Position numbers and translations under genes: made by a program. The notes beneath the pieces were generated by a model, which was not told the origin of the DNA, ran no database searches, and was given only the letters and a program-made list of their open reading frames with translations. Positions 37,921 through 47,849 of a stretch of DNA of 64,000 nucleotides are shown one piece after another. Numbering within the stretch: the stretch's first letter is position 1; each line of letters opens with the position of its first letter. Origin of the DNA: Oryzias latipes (lineage: Eukaryota > Chordata > Actinopteri > Beloniformes > Adrianichthyidae); NCBI RefSeq assembly GCF_002234675.1, contig NC_019864.2, positions 14,029,582-14,093,581 on the forward strand, written 5' to 3'.

Positions 37921-39857
37921 TCATCCCCCTCCTCTCCAAGGTTGGCGCTGTATGGCAACCTGGAAAGATAATCAGCCACCAGGTTCATCTTGTCAGATCG
38001 ATGACGAACATCGAACCTAAATGGTTGCAGGGACAGGTACCATCGGGTGATTCGACTGTTGTGGTCCTTCATAGAGTTGATCCATGTCAGCGCTCTGTGA
38101 TCAGTCTCTAGGTCAAACTCTCTTCCCAAAAGGTAATACCGCAGACGTTCCAATGCCCACTTGATGGCAAGAGCTTCTTTCTCCACTACAGAATACCTTG
38201 TTTCCCTTGGAAGCAGTTTCCGGCTTAGGTACAGGACAGGATGTTCTTGACCTGGATCCCCTTGTACCAAGACAGCTCCAAAACCCACTGCAGAGGCATC
38301 CACCTGAACCAGGAATCGCTTGTTGAAGTCTGGGCTTATGAGGACTGGAGTAGAGCATAAACAGGCTTTTAATGCATTGAAGGCTCTCTCACATTCCTCA
38401 GTCCAACAAAGTGGATTTTTCTGGCCTTTAGCTGTTAATGCAGTGAGTGGTGCTGCAATTGTAGCAAAATCTGCCACAAACCGACGGTACCAACCAGCTA
38501 GCCCAAGAAAAGACCGGATCTCCTTCTTGGTTTTAGGCCGAGGGCAATTTCGGACAGCTTCCACCTTGTCCAACTGTGGTCGCACCTCACCTTTTCCAAG
38601 CTGGTATCCCAGGTACTGGGTTTCTTGCTTTGCCCACTCACATTTAGAGATGTTGAGGGTCAGCCCCGAGTCTTTGAGTTTCCCCAGGACCCTTTTCAGG
38701 TGTTGGAGATGTTCCTCCCTGAAGATCACAACATCATCCAGGTATGCTGCACTGAACCCCTCACACCCCTGGAGTACCTTATTCATGAGTCTTTGGAATG
38801 TTGCAGGTGTTCCATGCAATCCAAAAGGCATCACAGTGAACTGGAAGAGACCCGAGGGTGTTTGGAAAGCAGTGTAAGGTCTACTGGATGCTGCTAATGG
38901 TACCTGCCAGTATCCCTTCCACATGTCCAGTGTCGTAATGTATGCAGCAGACCCGATCTTCTCCAACAAGTCATCAATCCTTGGCATAGGGTAAGCGTCA
39001 AACTCTGAAACAGAATTAAGTTTGCGGAAGTCAATGCAGATCCTCAATGAGCCATCTTTCTTCGTAACGAGTACCACTGGGCTGCACCACTCTGAGTTAG
39101 ATGGTTCAATCACCCCTGAAGATAACATGGCGTCCACCTCTTCATGAAGTTTTCCAATCAGCTGCTGAGGAACTCTGTAAGGCTGCTGACGAACAGGTTT
39201 TGCCTCCTTCAGCCTGATAGTATGCTCTGCGAGCGTTGTTCTTCCTGGGTTGTTGCTGAACAGGGAAGGCACCTCCTGGAAAACCTGGGAGAGTTGTGTG
39301 ATTTGCTCACGAGTAAGATGTTCTAATCCCAGTGTCAAAGTTTCTTTCAGCACTTCCTCATTTACAGCCTCCTTCTCTGGTTGTCCTACTACAAGTGTAG
39401 CTTTTACTGGCTGAGTGACTTGCTCTTTCCATTCTTTAAGAAGGTTCACATGATAAATTTGCTTTTTCTTCTTCCTTTCAGGATGTTCTATTTCATATGT
39501 GACTGGACTTATTTTTCTGGTCACCGTGTATGGTCCTTGCCATTTGGTTAGTATTTTACTGGTAGAGGACGGTAACAGAAGAAGAACTTTCTGACCTGGT
39601 TGGTACTCACGATGGCGTGCATGTTGGTCATACCAGGTTTTCTGCATTTTCTGAGCTTTCTGCAAATGCAGCTCAGCTTCGTCTCTGTAGTTTTGCAGTC
39701 GCTCCCTCATCTCCAGTATGTACTGCACGACACTCCTTCCTTCTTCCTTGGTTTTGATAGCAGAGTCCTCCCAAGACTTTTGAAGCAAGTCGAGTGAAGC
39801 AACTCGAGAGAGGAATGACAGAGTGCTATGTGCTGCGTGGCCCTGCGCGGTGCTCAC
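37908..39857 (-). CDS. Retroelement polyprotein fragment: integrase C-terminus, reverse transcriptase, RNase H
   Basis: The frame has 649 open codons. The first listed codon is GTG, not ATG, and the true upstream part is missing, so this is a 5'-truncated pol. Residues about 22-145 resemble a gypsy integrase C-terminal region, with a GPY-type motif at G108-P109-Y110 followed by the Y-H-V-N-L-L-K-E-W stretch. The reverse transcriptase lies at about 245-420, with its first catalytic Asp at about D311 and the Y-L-D-D box at 372-375. RNase H lies at about 512-630, with acidic residues near D520, E561 and D586. The lack of stops or frameshifts suggests recent insertion or recent parent activity. 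The first 20 or so residues look unrelated to integrase and probably come from a deletion junction. Confidence 0.85.
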   Translation of the reverse strand: MSTAQGHAAHSTLSFLSRVASLDLLQKSWEDSAIKTKEEGRSVVQYILEMRERLQNYRDEAELHLQKAQKMQKTWYDQHARHREYQPGQKVLLLLPSSTSKILTKWQGPYTVTRKISPVTYEIEHPERKKKKQIYHVNLLKEWKEQVTQPVKATLVVGQPEKEAVNEEVLKETLTLGLEHLTREQITQLSQVFQEVPSLFSNNPGRTTLAEHTIRLKEAKPVRQQPYRVPQQLIGKLHEEVDAMLSSGVIEPSNSEWCSPVVLVTKKDGSLRICIDFRKLNSVSEFDAYPMPRIDDLLEKIGSAAYITTLDMWKGYWQVPLAASSRPYTAFQTPSGLFQFTVMPFGLHGTPATFQRLMNKVLQGCEGFSAAYLDDVVIFREEHLQHLKRVLGKLKDSGLTLNISKCEWAKQETQYLGYQLGKGEVRPQLDKVEAVRNCPRPKTKKEIRSFLGLAGWYRRFVADFATIAAPLTALTAKGQKNPLCWTEECERAFNALKACLCSTPVLISPDFNKRFLVQVDASAVGFGAVLVQGDPGQEHPVLYLSRKLLPRETRYSVVEKEALAIKWALERLRYYLLGREFDLETDHRALTWINSMKDHNSRITRWYLSLQPFRFDVRHRSDKMNLVADYLSRLPYSANLGEEGDDVTK

Positions 39858-40499
39858 AGTGTCGGAAATAAAGACAGATCCTCCTCACCTTGGCTACCCC
39901 GGCATCTTTTCTCGGCGGGGCCCCGTCACATTGTTAGACGTTCAAGAATCCTTTATTAAGATGGTGTGGTAAAAACAGACCACATAAAAAGACCCAGTCC
40001 AAAGAAAATAAAATGAAGGTCACAGTTGCATTTCTGAGTATTTCTTTATTAAAATCAATGTAAATTATGAGCAGATTAAAAAAAAAAGTCATTTAAGAAA
40101 GAGCTTAATTGTGATGTAGACAAGCTGGGCGGACCACAAGCTATTTGCTTCGATCCATTCTGATGCATCCACTTCTAGACAACTAGATTCATCTACGTCT
40201 CAATTTTTCTCATCTGAGCGAGCTGCCATCTGGCTCAAAACTGTACGGCTGGATAAATCTAATATTGCGCGCCATTTGGGTTGCACAGCTAATCTTCTGT
40301 TGCATTCACACTGGGCATGTGTTGTGCCTTTAATGGTGTTCACACTGGACTGTCACTACCCGATGTTTAATAGACACACGATTTGTACATGGAGCCCGCA
40401 AGAGAGGGCGAAATTTTGGAACGCAGAAGCCTGAATCATGTAAATGCGCATTTCCAAAGGCTTTTCATTTGAAGTGGTCACTTAAATACGCGTGTCCGA

Positions 40500-40815
40500 G
40501 GCTGCTGTTAGTGTAGCATTAGGTTGGGGATGTGAGGGGTGGTGAGGTAGTGGGAGAGGAGGTAAAACAGATAGCTCTCCGCAGTGGGGATGGGAAAGGG
40601 GCAAGGGGTTGCTCCGTACCAACGGTCTAACCCACAAATCAGAAAAGAATTTTCTAATGAACTACTCAGCAAAACTATGTCCAAGTCAATGACACAGATA
40701 TTTGGATTTTGGCTAAAACAGGATAATCATTATTAATATACCACTAGGAACCCTTTTACAATAGATCAAAAGATGATTGGAGTGGTTTCAAAGAAGATTT
40801 ACTGTAAAGGCACAT
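40500..40815 (+). repeat. Dispersed repeat family C, copy 1
   Basis: It holds 'gcattaggttggggatgtgagggg', 'aaactatgtcc', 'ttggattttggctaaaa' and 'atagatcaaaagatgattggagtgg' in order. The same order occurs at 48640-48880 and, reversed, at 46240-46545. It has no coding signal and the class is not recognised. Similarity may extend left to about 40140. Confidence 0.55.
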
Positions 40816-43800
40816 TTTGTGAAGAAAAAAAAATGGTATTGTATTTTATATTTAACACAAGAAAACCCATGGAGTCAGATTTTGCAATTTTTTTAAACTG
40901 TTTTTTTTTTCTCTTTTTCTAATTTGTTTTTGGTATCTTTTCTTAACTTGATGCTCTTTTATTTTAATTTTTGGACGCTTTTACCTGCTGCTACACAAAA
41001 TGCACTAACAATCAAACAAAAAAATGGGTTGATTTAACTTAAAAAAGTCTTGTTGTCTACGGTTAAAAATAAATGGTTTAAAATCTGACTTTTTAATCAG
41101 TTGGTGAATGATGCCATTTTAATTCTGACCCATTTATTCTGGACGACATTCTAAAAATCTGATGCGAGTTCGTGATGACACAGTGGGCTGACAGACACTC
41201 ACACATCAGAAATGGTAAAATAGATCATGAAAGTTTTCATTGTATTTGATTAAAACAAAATAATAAAAAAAAATTGCGAGGGATAGAAAAAAAATGCATT
41301 TTTTTTATTGTACCATACTGTATAATTGTAATATGTGGGTCATTTTTGCTTCAATGTCTACACATTCAAAAAAACTAAAAACAGCGTGGTTTATTTCTTG
41401 TAGATTATTTAAGCAAAACACCCTTCATCATAATTGTATTTGAACAGCTGAGCAGATCACACCCAGCTATTTTTGTATCAGTACATGTAATGTGAGATGG
41501 CCTCAGAACTAAAGCCGTAACAGACACAAACACTTGGTAGAAGGTGACTTATGTCTAAGTAGAAATTGGTACACATTTTGTAGAATACAAACCAGTTTCT
41601 GGACAATTTTAATCTAAAGCTAGTTTCAAACTAGCCCAGTTTTATTTAGGTCTCTGGATCTTCTGATGTTCTTCAGCTGCTGGCACGACTCCCTTCCAGT
41701 ATGTGGGCGTGTGAATTCACTTTGGCTTTAATCGACTTTGTTTGGTAAGGCAACAGTTTTTTATTGCATGGCGTGGTGTGGGTACACTACAGTACTGTTT
41801 TCTTGTGCCACAGAAGAAAACTCAAACAAGGAAAAAAAATAAACAAAAGCAAATTCCTATCCTTGATTGTATTTCTTACAATGACAGAAATATTATATGT
41901 TTGGATCTTTACTTTATCTTTTGTTGTTGAATTGTTTCACATGTTCCCATTTCACATCTTCATATTTATTTATCTTTTAAATGTGTTGTTTTCCATATTG
42001 CAGTGTGTGTGCGTAAATCTTTTACTTGTGTCTTAAGTAGTGTATATCATTTTTTATAAAGAAAACTGACTTGTGCCACACTACCTAAAAAGTCGATTTT
42101 TTTTATTGCAATTTTCAAAATTTTATTTCAAACCATTATCTGCTAGCTGGTTTCTGTTTTGTTTTAAAGGAAATGCAATCTCAGACATAAGATACATGTG
42201 ACTTCCTTACACCATCAATTCAGTGGCACTAAAACCCAGTTGTGACAGCAGTAATTTAAATTTAAGGACATTTTCCCCATACTTTTTAAAAGTATAACAC
42301 TAAGTTTGTAAAAAACATGTGAACATTTAATCTGTTGAACTTTGAGTCAAGCATAACGAAATTGTAATTTAATGATTTGTTCAATCTCTATACAGACATT
42401 CCCATGTAGAGCAGTAGCTCTGATACAGAAGTTTAATGAGAGGCCCTGCGACTCAGACAAACTTGACTGTAGTCTTGCACAGGTAATGTCATCGTCATAT
42501 GTGAGTACTACTATACTTTAGACCTATATTAATATACTCTCTAATATGAGTATAAAAGAGTTTGTGTTTGAGTATATAGGCTATATATACATCTTCTTAA
42601 ATTAAATAATAAATGATGGATTCATTATGCTACTTGGCTGAGTGGTGAAACTTTTTAGAAGACATTAAGTCCAGATAACGTAACCTCAAGATTATTATTT
42701 TGAGAGTTGTGGTTTTTTTACACACCTCTTTCTGGAATTTGAAGCCCGTGGACAGCGCCATTTCACGTACATGCAGAATAGCTTCGGTAAGCTAGCAATC
42801 CCAGAAGCCGATCTGAAAACCCGCGGAATGTCTTCTTAACTGCAGTTAGGAGGCTTCCATCGGTGTCTGTTGTCTTTGATCCAACATTTCAGAGACAACA
42901 GCCTGTAGGACTGCATCGAAAAGGTCCACTTTTAGGCCGTATCTTTTAGGAGGCGGGGCTTATCAATAAAATCCCGGTTTGTTTGGTTCTGTATCAAAAT
43001 TAGCCAACCAGAATACGAGATTTTTTAACGTACTCTCCCTTGCTGTTAATTATAATGAATTAACATTTAAACAGGAGTTAAATGTAAAGCTCTGAGGGGA
43101 AAACTGACTTGTAAAATTGTTTGTGAGACACTGAAATGGTATTCATTTAGAAGTATGACCGCGTTTGTCTAATACTACTAATAGTAGCCCTTATAAAAGT
43201 CTACGTGTACTACACGTACACATAGTGTATGTAAAAAAAGTCAGGCAGTATATCGGTACTTTAAATTTACTTTTGATATACAATCCATATATTTAAAACT
43301 AAAAATGTTCCAATTTAGTCTGAAGAGGTTTTCAGTTAGTATACTTTCTACACTTCACATACACATTCTATAGTTTAAATGCTTTAGTTATACTCAAGTA
43401 TACTTAATAAAGTAAACTTAAAGTATTTGACTTTTTGTAAAGGGAGTCATATGTTTGATGTAGCGCTGTCTGTGTGTGAATATCTGTTGGAATACATGGT
43501 GTTTGTGTGAGAATTTACCCATTTGTCTCTTGTAGGGCCTCTCAGATACGTAGGATCATCGTTTATGGTGCAGGATCCAGTTAAAGATAAACATAAACTC
43601 TTAAAAAGGAAATTTTATTCTTGGAATACTCTAAAAAAACTCATGCGGGTGCAAAACAAGCCCAGATCATCATCTCTCCACTTCTGTGGATGTTATAGTG
43701 CTTACCTTAGCAACTCCTAATCAAGTTGAATGGGGGAAAAAAACTAGTTAACTTACAAGTTTTAGATCGAAGGGTCAAACAACTTTAATGTCACTAATTA

Positions 43801-44751
43801 CGCCTTTTATTTTTCTATCATGGTCACTATTGGAACCAGTGTACACAGTAAATGTGTTTGTGCAACAACACATCACAATTGCAAGAAAATGGTCAGATTT
43901 GACGGGGAAATAAAGCAAACATTTAAAAATTAACTTTTTTAAAACATCATAAAATCTTTAAGCAAAACTGAAGTTATTAAGGTAAAATCTAAAGTAAAAA
44001 GTCTGTGTGTGAGAATAAACTCTGACAACTCAAGTCAAAGTCTAAGAGTCCAGAGTCCAAGTCCCCATTTCTGGTACAAGGTACAGCCCTCAGAATAACT
44101 CTAAAGACAGGATTCATAAATAGCAGTTTTATTTTGGTTTCATCTGAGTATTTAACATCGTTCTGGAGGACTAAAGGTTTATTTGGAAAAAAGTCTTGAT
44201 TTAATATTGTTTATACAGAGCTGAGGCTTTGTTCTGGTAACCCCTCCAAACACAGTGCAGCTAATCCTTTTCTATTTGTGGTGACAATGATTTTAACATT
44301 TAGCTTGTGGAAATCGTTTAAGATTAAAACTCCTTGGACTTTCAGCATTTTTATCAGTGGTTTACTGTGACTGTGGAGAAAACTTAATGGAATATTCACT
44401 CGTAGAAACATCAGCTTTGACGGTTGTTTCACTAATTAATTAATTTAAAAAACAGAACTTCAAATGATTAGTTGTTATAGTGCTTATTTCTTTGTATTAA
44501 TGTGCAAACATTCAGCTGAACATTTGATGGAAAATATGAACTAATATTTTCCTTTTATTTTTTAATGAATCTATTTTTATTTTTTTGGGAACAATTTTTA
44601 CACCAAACTACAATTTAGTGATTTTATAAAGACCAATATAATGAGCTGATCTATATATAAATCAAACCCATGTAGATGTCTGTATCAGTTTTATGTAATA
44701 TATTAGTATTCTAAGTGTTTTTTTCTGAACTGTCCTGCTTGATCTATACAG
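40816..44751. other. Intergenic upstream of bcap29; no coding exon seen
   Basis: AT-rich sequence with one less AT-rich island near 42.75-43.0 kb, described separately. No coding exon signature was found. Confidence 0.4.
42740..43000 (+). promoter_or_regulatory. bcap29: Possible bcap29 promoter or first untranslated exon
   Basis: This is the only less AT-rich island upstream of bcap29. It holds 'gaggcggggctt' (a GC-box-like motif, about 42951) and a donor-like 'ttcg|gtaagct' near 42787. bcap29 needs an upstream exon because an acceptor precedes its ATG. Placement is inferred from position and composition only. Confidence 0.25.
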
Positions 44752-44760
44752 AAAACTACA

Positions 44761-46155
44761 ATGTCTCTCCAGTGGACAGCTGTGGCGTTCTTCCTCTACG
44801 CTGAAATAGTTGTCAACCTCATCCTGTGTATTCCTTTTATATCTGCACACAGGTAGGGACAAAATCTCTCAACAAATAAGACACAAAAGTTGTTTTGCTA
44901 GACAAAAGAAATTATTCTGAACAATGACAGAAAAAAAAGATTAAAAACATGCAATTCACACAAAGACCAGCAGAGGGAAATCATGTTCTTGAACAGAACT
45001 AATGTTTGTGGAAGAATTCTAAAAGCTGTTTCCTGCAGATGGCGTGTGGTTTTCAGATGGAGAATATGGGGCTGGCTCTCTTCATATTGGAACAAAGCCT
45101 TCTTTGCCATGATCACAGTACTGGTTGTTCTCTTTATTGGTAAGCATTAAAACAAGAGTCAGATAAAAACAAAAATTAATTCTGTGGTTACGTAAGGCTC
45201 CCTCCTGTCCTTCTGTCCTCTTGCCGACCTTCAGATGCTGTCCGCGAGGTGCAGAAATATTCAGCTCCACAGTCTACACAGGATGCTACAGTGAACCCAA
45301 ACTTGTATGACAACGTTCACATGAAGTTGTTCAGGGCCCAGAGGAACCTCTACATCAGTGGCTTTTCCCTCTTCCTGTGGCTGTTGGTTTATATCTGCCC
45401 ATTATTCAATAAAGACAAAAGTCTATACAGAGACCGATGAACCACTCAGTTCTTATTTCTTCTTTACCTCAGCACTATGTGCAGGGTTGTGACCCTGCTA
45501 AACAAAACTGCCATCACTCTAGAAAACAGCGCGGAGCTTCAGGCGCAGGTCGATGCAGCTTTGAAAGAGGCCAAACAGCATCAGGAAAAGGAGCAAATGT
45601 TCAAAAAAGTGATTTTTATTTTAAAAAAAAACGACTCATCACTTTTTTTTTTCTGTGTGAAATGACTGAGACTGTATTAATTTAGGTGTTGTGTTCAGGT
45701 AATCTCGGAAGGAGAAAAATCCATGGCGGCAACAAAAGAGCAACTCAAGCTGGAGCTGGAAAAGCTGAGCAGCCAACTGAAAGCTGCTGAGGAGGGTTTG
45801 TAGTCATCACTTCTGAATAGCTAGAGTATAGGAATCCAATAAAGACTAAAAGAGGCAGGGCAATAAGTGACATCCTGTATGCAAAAAGAGGATTTTTGGA
45901 CATAAAGAGGACTTTTCTGTGCAACAGTTGTTTGTATCTACAGATAGACGGAAGTCAAACGCTGAAGTTGAAGCCATGAAGAGGCAGGCCAAAGGTTTGG
46001 CCCTGGAGTACGACAGACTCTTAAGAGAACATCATCAGCTTCAGGTAAATGCTTTCCAAACTTCAGAACACTTTCCTTTTGACCAACTCATCTTCACTTC
46101 TCAATGATGTGCCTTTCCACAGAATCAAAGACCCGAAGATAAAAAGGATCAATGA
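44761..46155 (+). CDS. bcap29: B-cell receptor-associated protein 29, seven coding exons
   Basis: The coding exons are 44761-44852, 45039-45139, 45235-45382, 45473-45608, 45699-45795, 45944-46044 and 46123-46155. All introns are GT-AG, the phases agree, and they total 708 bases (235 residues plus stop; human BCAP29 has 241). The product is an ER membrane protein of the BAP29/BAP31 family, which helps export or retain membrane cargo and takes part in ER quality control. It starts M-S-L-Q-W-T-A-V-A and has three membrane segments. Exons 2-3 carry the family's WNKAF and DAVREV motifs, exon 3 has QRNLYISGFSLF, and exons 4-6 encode the cytosolic coiled coil. The tail ends K-K-D-Q, a dilysine (KKxx) ER-retrieval signal. 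An acceptor at 44751 just before the ATG implies an upstream untranslated exon. It converges on slco1c1. Confidence 0.95.
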
Positions 46156-46740
46156 ATCAGAAAACTCTATGCTCCTGTCTGAAGACTATGAAAAGATACT
46201 TTAAGTTTGTCACAGTAGTTCATGAAGCAACAGCAGCCCTTAGCTTTTAAAGTCCAACTCCGATCATCTTTTGATCTATTGGAAAAGCATTTCCGATGGG
46301 CTTTTCATTACGATTATGCAGCTTTTAGCCAAAATCCAAAAACCTGTGTCGTTTTCCAGGACAAAGGTTCTGCAAAGCTGCAGACTTTCAGCAGCAGTGG
46401 CAGCTGTGGGCAGGAACGCTGCTCCTGTCTGCAACTGCGCCCCCTTCACTCCCCGTTACTGAGAGCTCTCTGTTTACACACTCTTCCAGTACCTTACAGC
46501 CCCTCACACCCCCAACCTAACATTAGCGGGGCAAATATTGGAGCTCTCAAGACATTCAGTTTTGAGCCAAACGCCAGCTCAGATGAAAAAAATAAAAAGA
46601 TATGCTATTTCAGGGCTGGCCAATCCTGATCCTCAGGAGCCTCAACCCTGCCTTCTCCCTTTTTTCTCTCATAATAAATCATCTCTATTACAAAGTCATT
46701 TTTTCATCTGCTTCTCATTTACAAAATTTTGAATAAATGT
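46156..46740 (+). promoter_or_regulatory. bcap29: bcap29 3' UTR with candidate poly(A) signals
   Basis: Two AATAAA motifs follow the stop, at 46673-46678 and 46732-46737. Most of this stretch (about 46240-46545) is a copy, on the minus strand, of a dispersed repeat also present at 40.5 and 48.6 kb. If the distal signals are used, the mRNA carries that repeat in its 3' UTR. Signal usage is inferred. Confidence 0.4.
46240..46545 (-). repeat. Dispersed repeat family C, copy 2 (bcap29 3' UTR)
   Basis: The reverse complement shows the family blocks 'gttggactttaa' / 'agatgatcggag', 'ttggattttggctaaaagctgcataatcg' and 'aacattagcggggca'. It lies 85 bases past the bcap29 stop codon. A 135-codon open frame crossing it has no similarity and is not taken as a gene. 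Confidence 0.55.
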
Positions 46741-47849
46741 TTAAAAGTGCACATTTTAAGCTTAATTGTCTTTAAATATGTCCTCCATCATCAAAAATGC
46801 CAACAGGTGTTAAAACACATAAAACACGATTACTGTCAGGGTGGGCTTTTATGTTGGGATGAGGGCAAAATTTCATAGAATTTATGATGGCAGAAATTGT
46901 AGACAGTGAGACCATATTAAAGTTTAAAATCTTAGAATTGCTTACCTTTTCAAAACCAACTAATTATCACTTATAAATTCCAACAATTGTCATTTTCAAA
47001 GATTGAGATTATAAAACTTTTTTCACTCATTTGAATAACCAACCTGTCTTTATTATTTGTTTGTGGCAAATATTTTAGTATATTAAATGATGAAAATCTA
47101 GAGATGGTAAATAAACTTATCAAAAAATTCTTCAGTCAGGTAAATGAAACACAGTTGTTTGAATGTCATGAATGACATCAATTTTTCACCTTGATGAGGC
47201 AACACAGCAGCTGTGAAAAAGTACAAAAACTTTTTATAAATGCTCAGGACAACTAATATGGTTCTATGTTGAAATACGATGAATGCTTAATAAATGATTG
47301 TCACAAAAATATCATTATGTTTTGTTTGTCTGGATCATTTAATAAAACTAAATGTGCATTAATGTGGTTTCATATCTCTGTTTCGCATTACTGAAGCGAC
47401 AAAACACAACACTGTAATACTCAAGGCACAACAGTTCACATTAGAATTCCTACAAAAGTGGGGGGTTTTCAGCTAAAAAAAGTGTAATTAACAAGAAGTT
47501 ATGACTTCGTGTCTAAAGGACAAAGGCCCTTGATCTACTCTAAATGTCATTGTCATGCATCTGTGTTATAACAGGGTCAGAAAAGCCAATCCACAAGCAC
47601 AAAACTGACATAATGGTAGCTATTGAACTATTACCAGCATGGATCAATAATCCAGTATTAAAAAACTGCATACTTTCCTGTTTTTGTAACAAAAGTCTTC
47701 AATTTGTTCAAAACACACAAAAACTTACAATTTGTAGATGTCGTGTGTACTCCGTTCATGTACAAATACAACCTTTGTGCTATAAAAACTGTCAGGTGTG
47801 GCCACGCTCCATAGTATGAGGTGCCATGGGAGTTGGGTCAGACGAGGGC
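46741..47849. other. Convergent intergenic spacer between bcap29 and slco1c1
   Basis: It holds the 3' flanks of both genes. On the minus strand a possible slco1c1 poly(A) signal, AATAAA, lies at about 47046-47051. Nothing else was recognised. Confidence 0.4.

Larger units (their letters stand above)
37239..39930 (-). mobile_element. Gmr1-like Ty3/gypsy LTR retroelement, internally deleted, with 5-bp TSD
   Basis: The unit is flanked by identical TTGTT repeats (37234-37238 and 39931-39935). Read outside-in, both ends begin TGTGACGGGG, so the termini are inverted. It holds one long minus-strand frame with integrase C-terminal region, then reverse transcriptase, then RNase H. That order is known from Gmr1-type elements (first described in Atlantic cod) and differs from ordinary Ty3/gypsy, where integrase is last. 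Gag, protease and the integrase catalytic core are absent. A purine-rich tract (minus strand of about 37921-37936) next to TGTGACG at 37920 marks the likely 3' LTR boundary. The segment at the other end does not match that LTR. Confidence 0.85.

Noticed and set aside
38320..38897. Plus-strand frames of 185 and 90 codons
   Set aside because: They lie wholly antisense to the retroelement RT/RNase H frame and read its codons backwards.
37239..39930. Reading the unit as a DNA transposon because of inverted ends
   Set aside because: The RT/RNase H frame, polypurine tract, TG...CA ends and 5-base duplication all point to an LTR retroelement; the inverted decamer is explained by LTR-terminal inverted repeats.
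46222..46629. 135-codon plus-strand frame after bcap29
   Set aside because: It runs through dispersed repeat family C and does not match any BAP29 C-terminal extension; the gene already ends with a KKxx signal at 46155.
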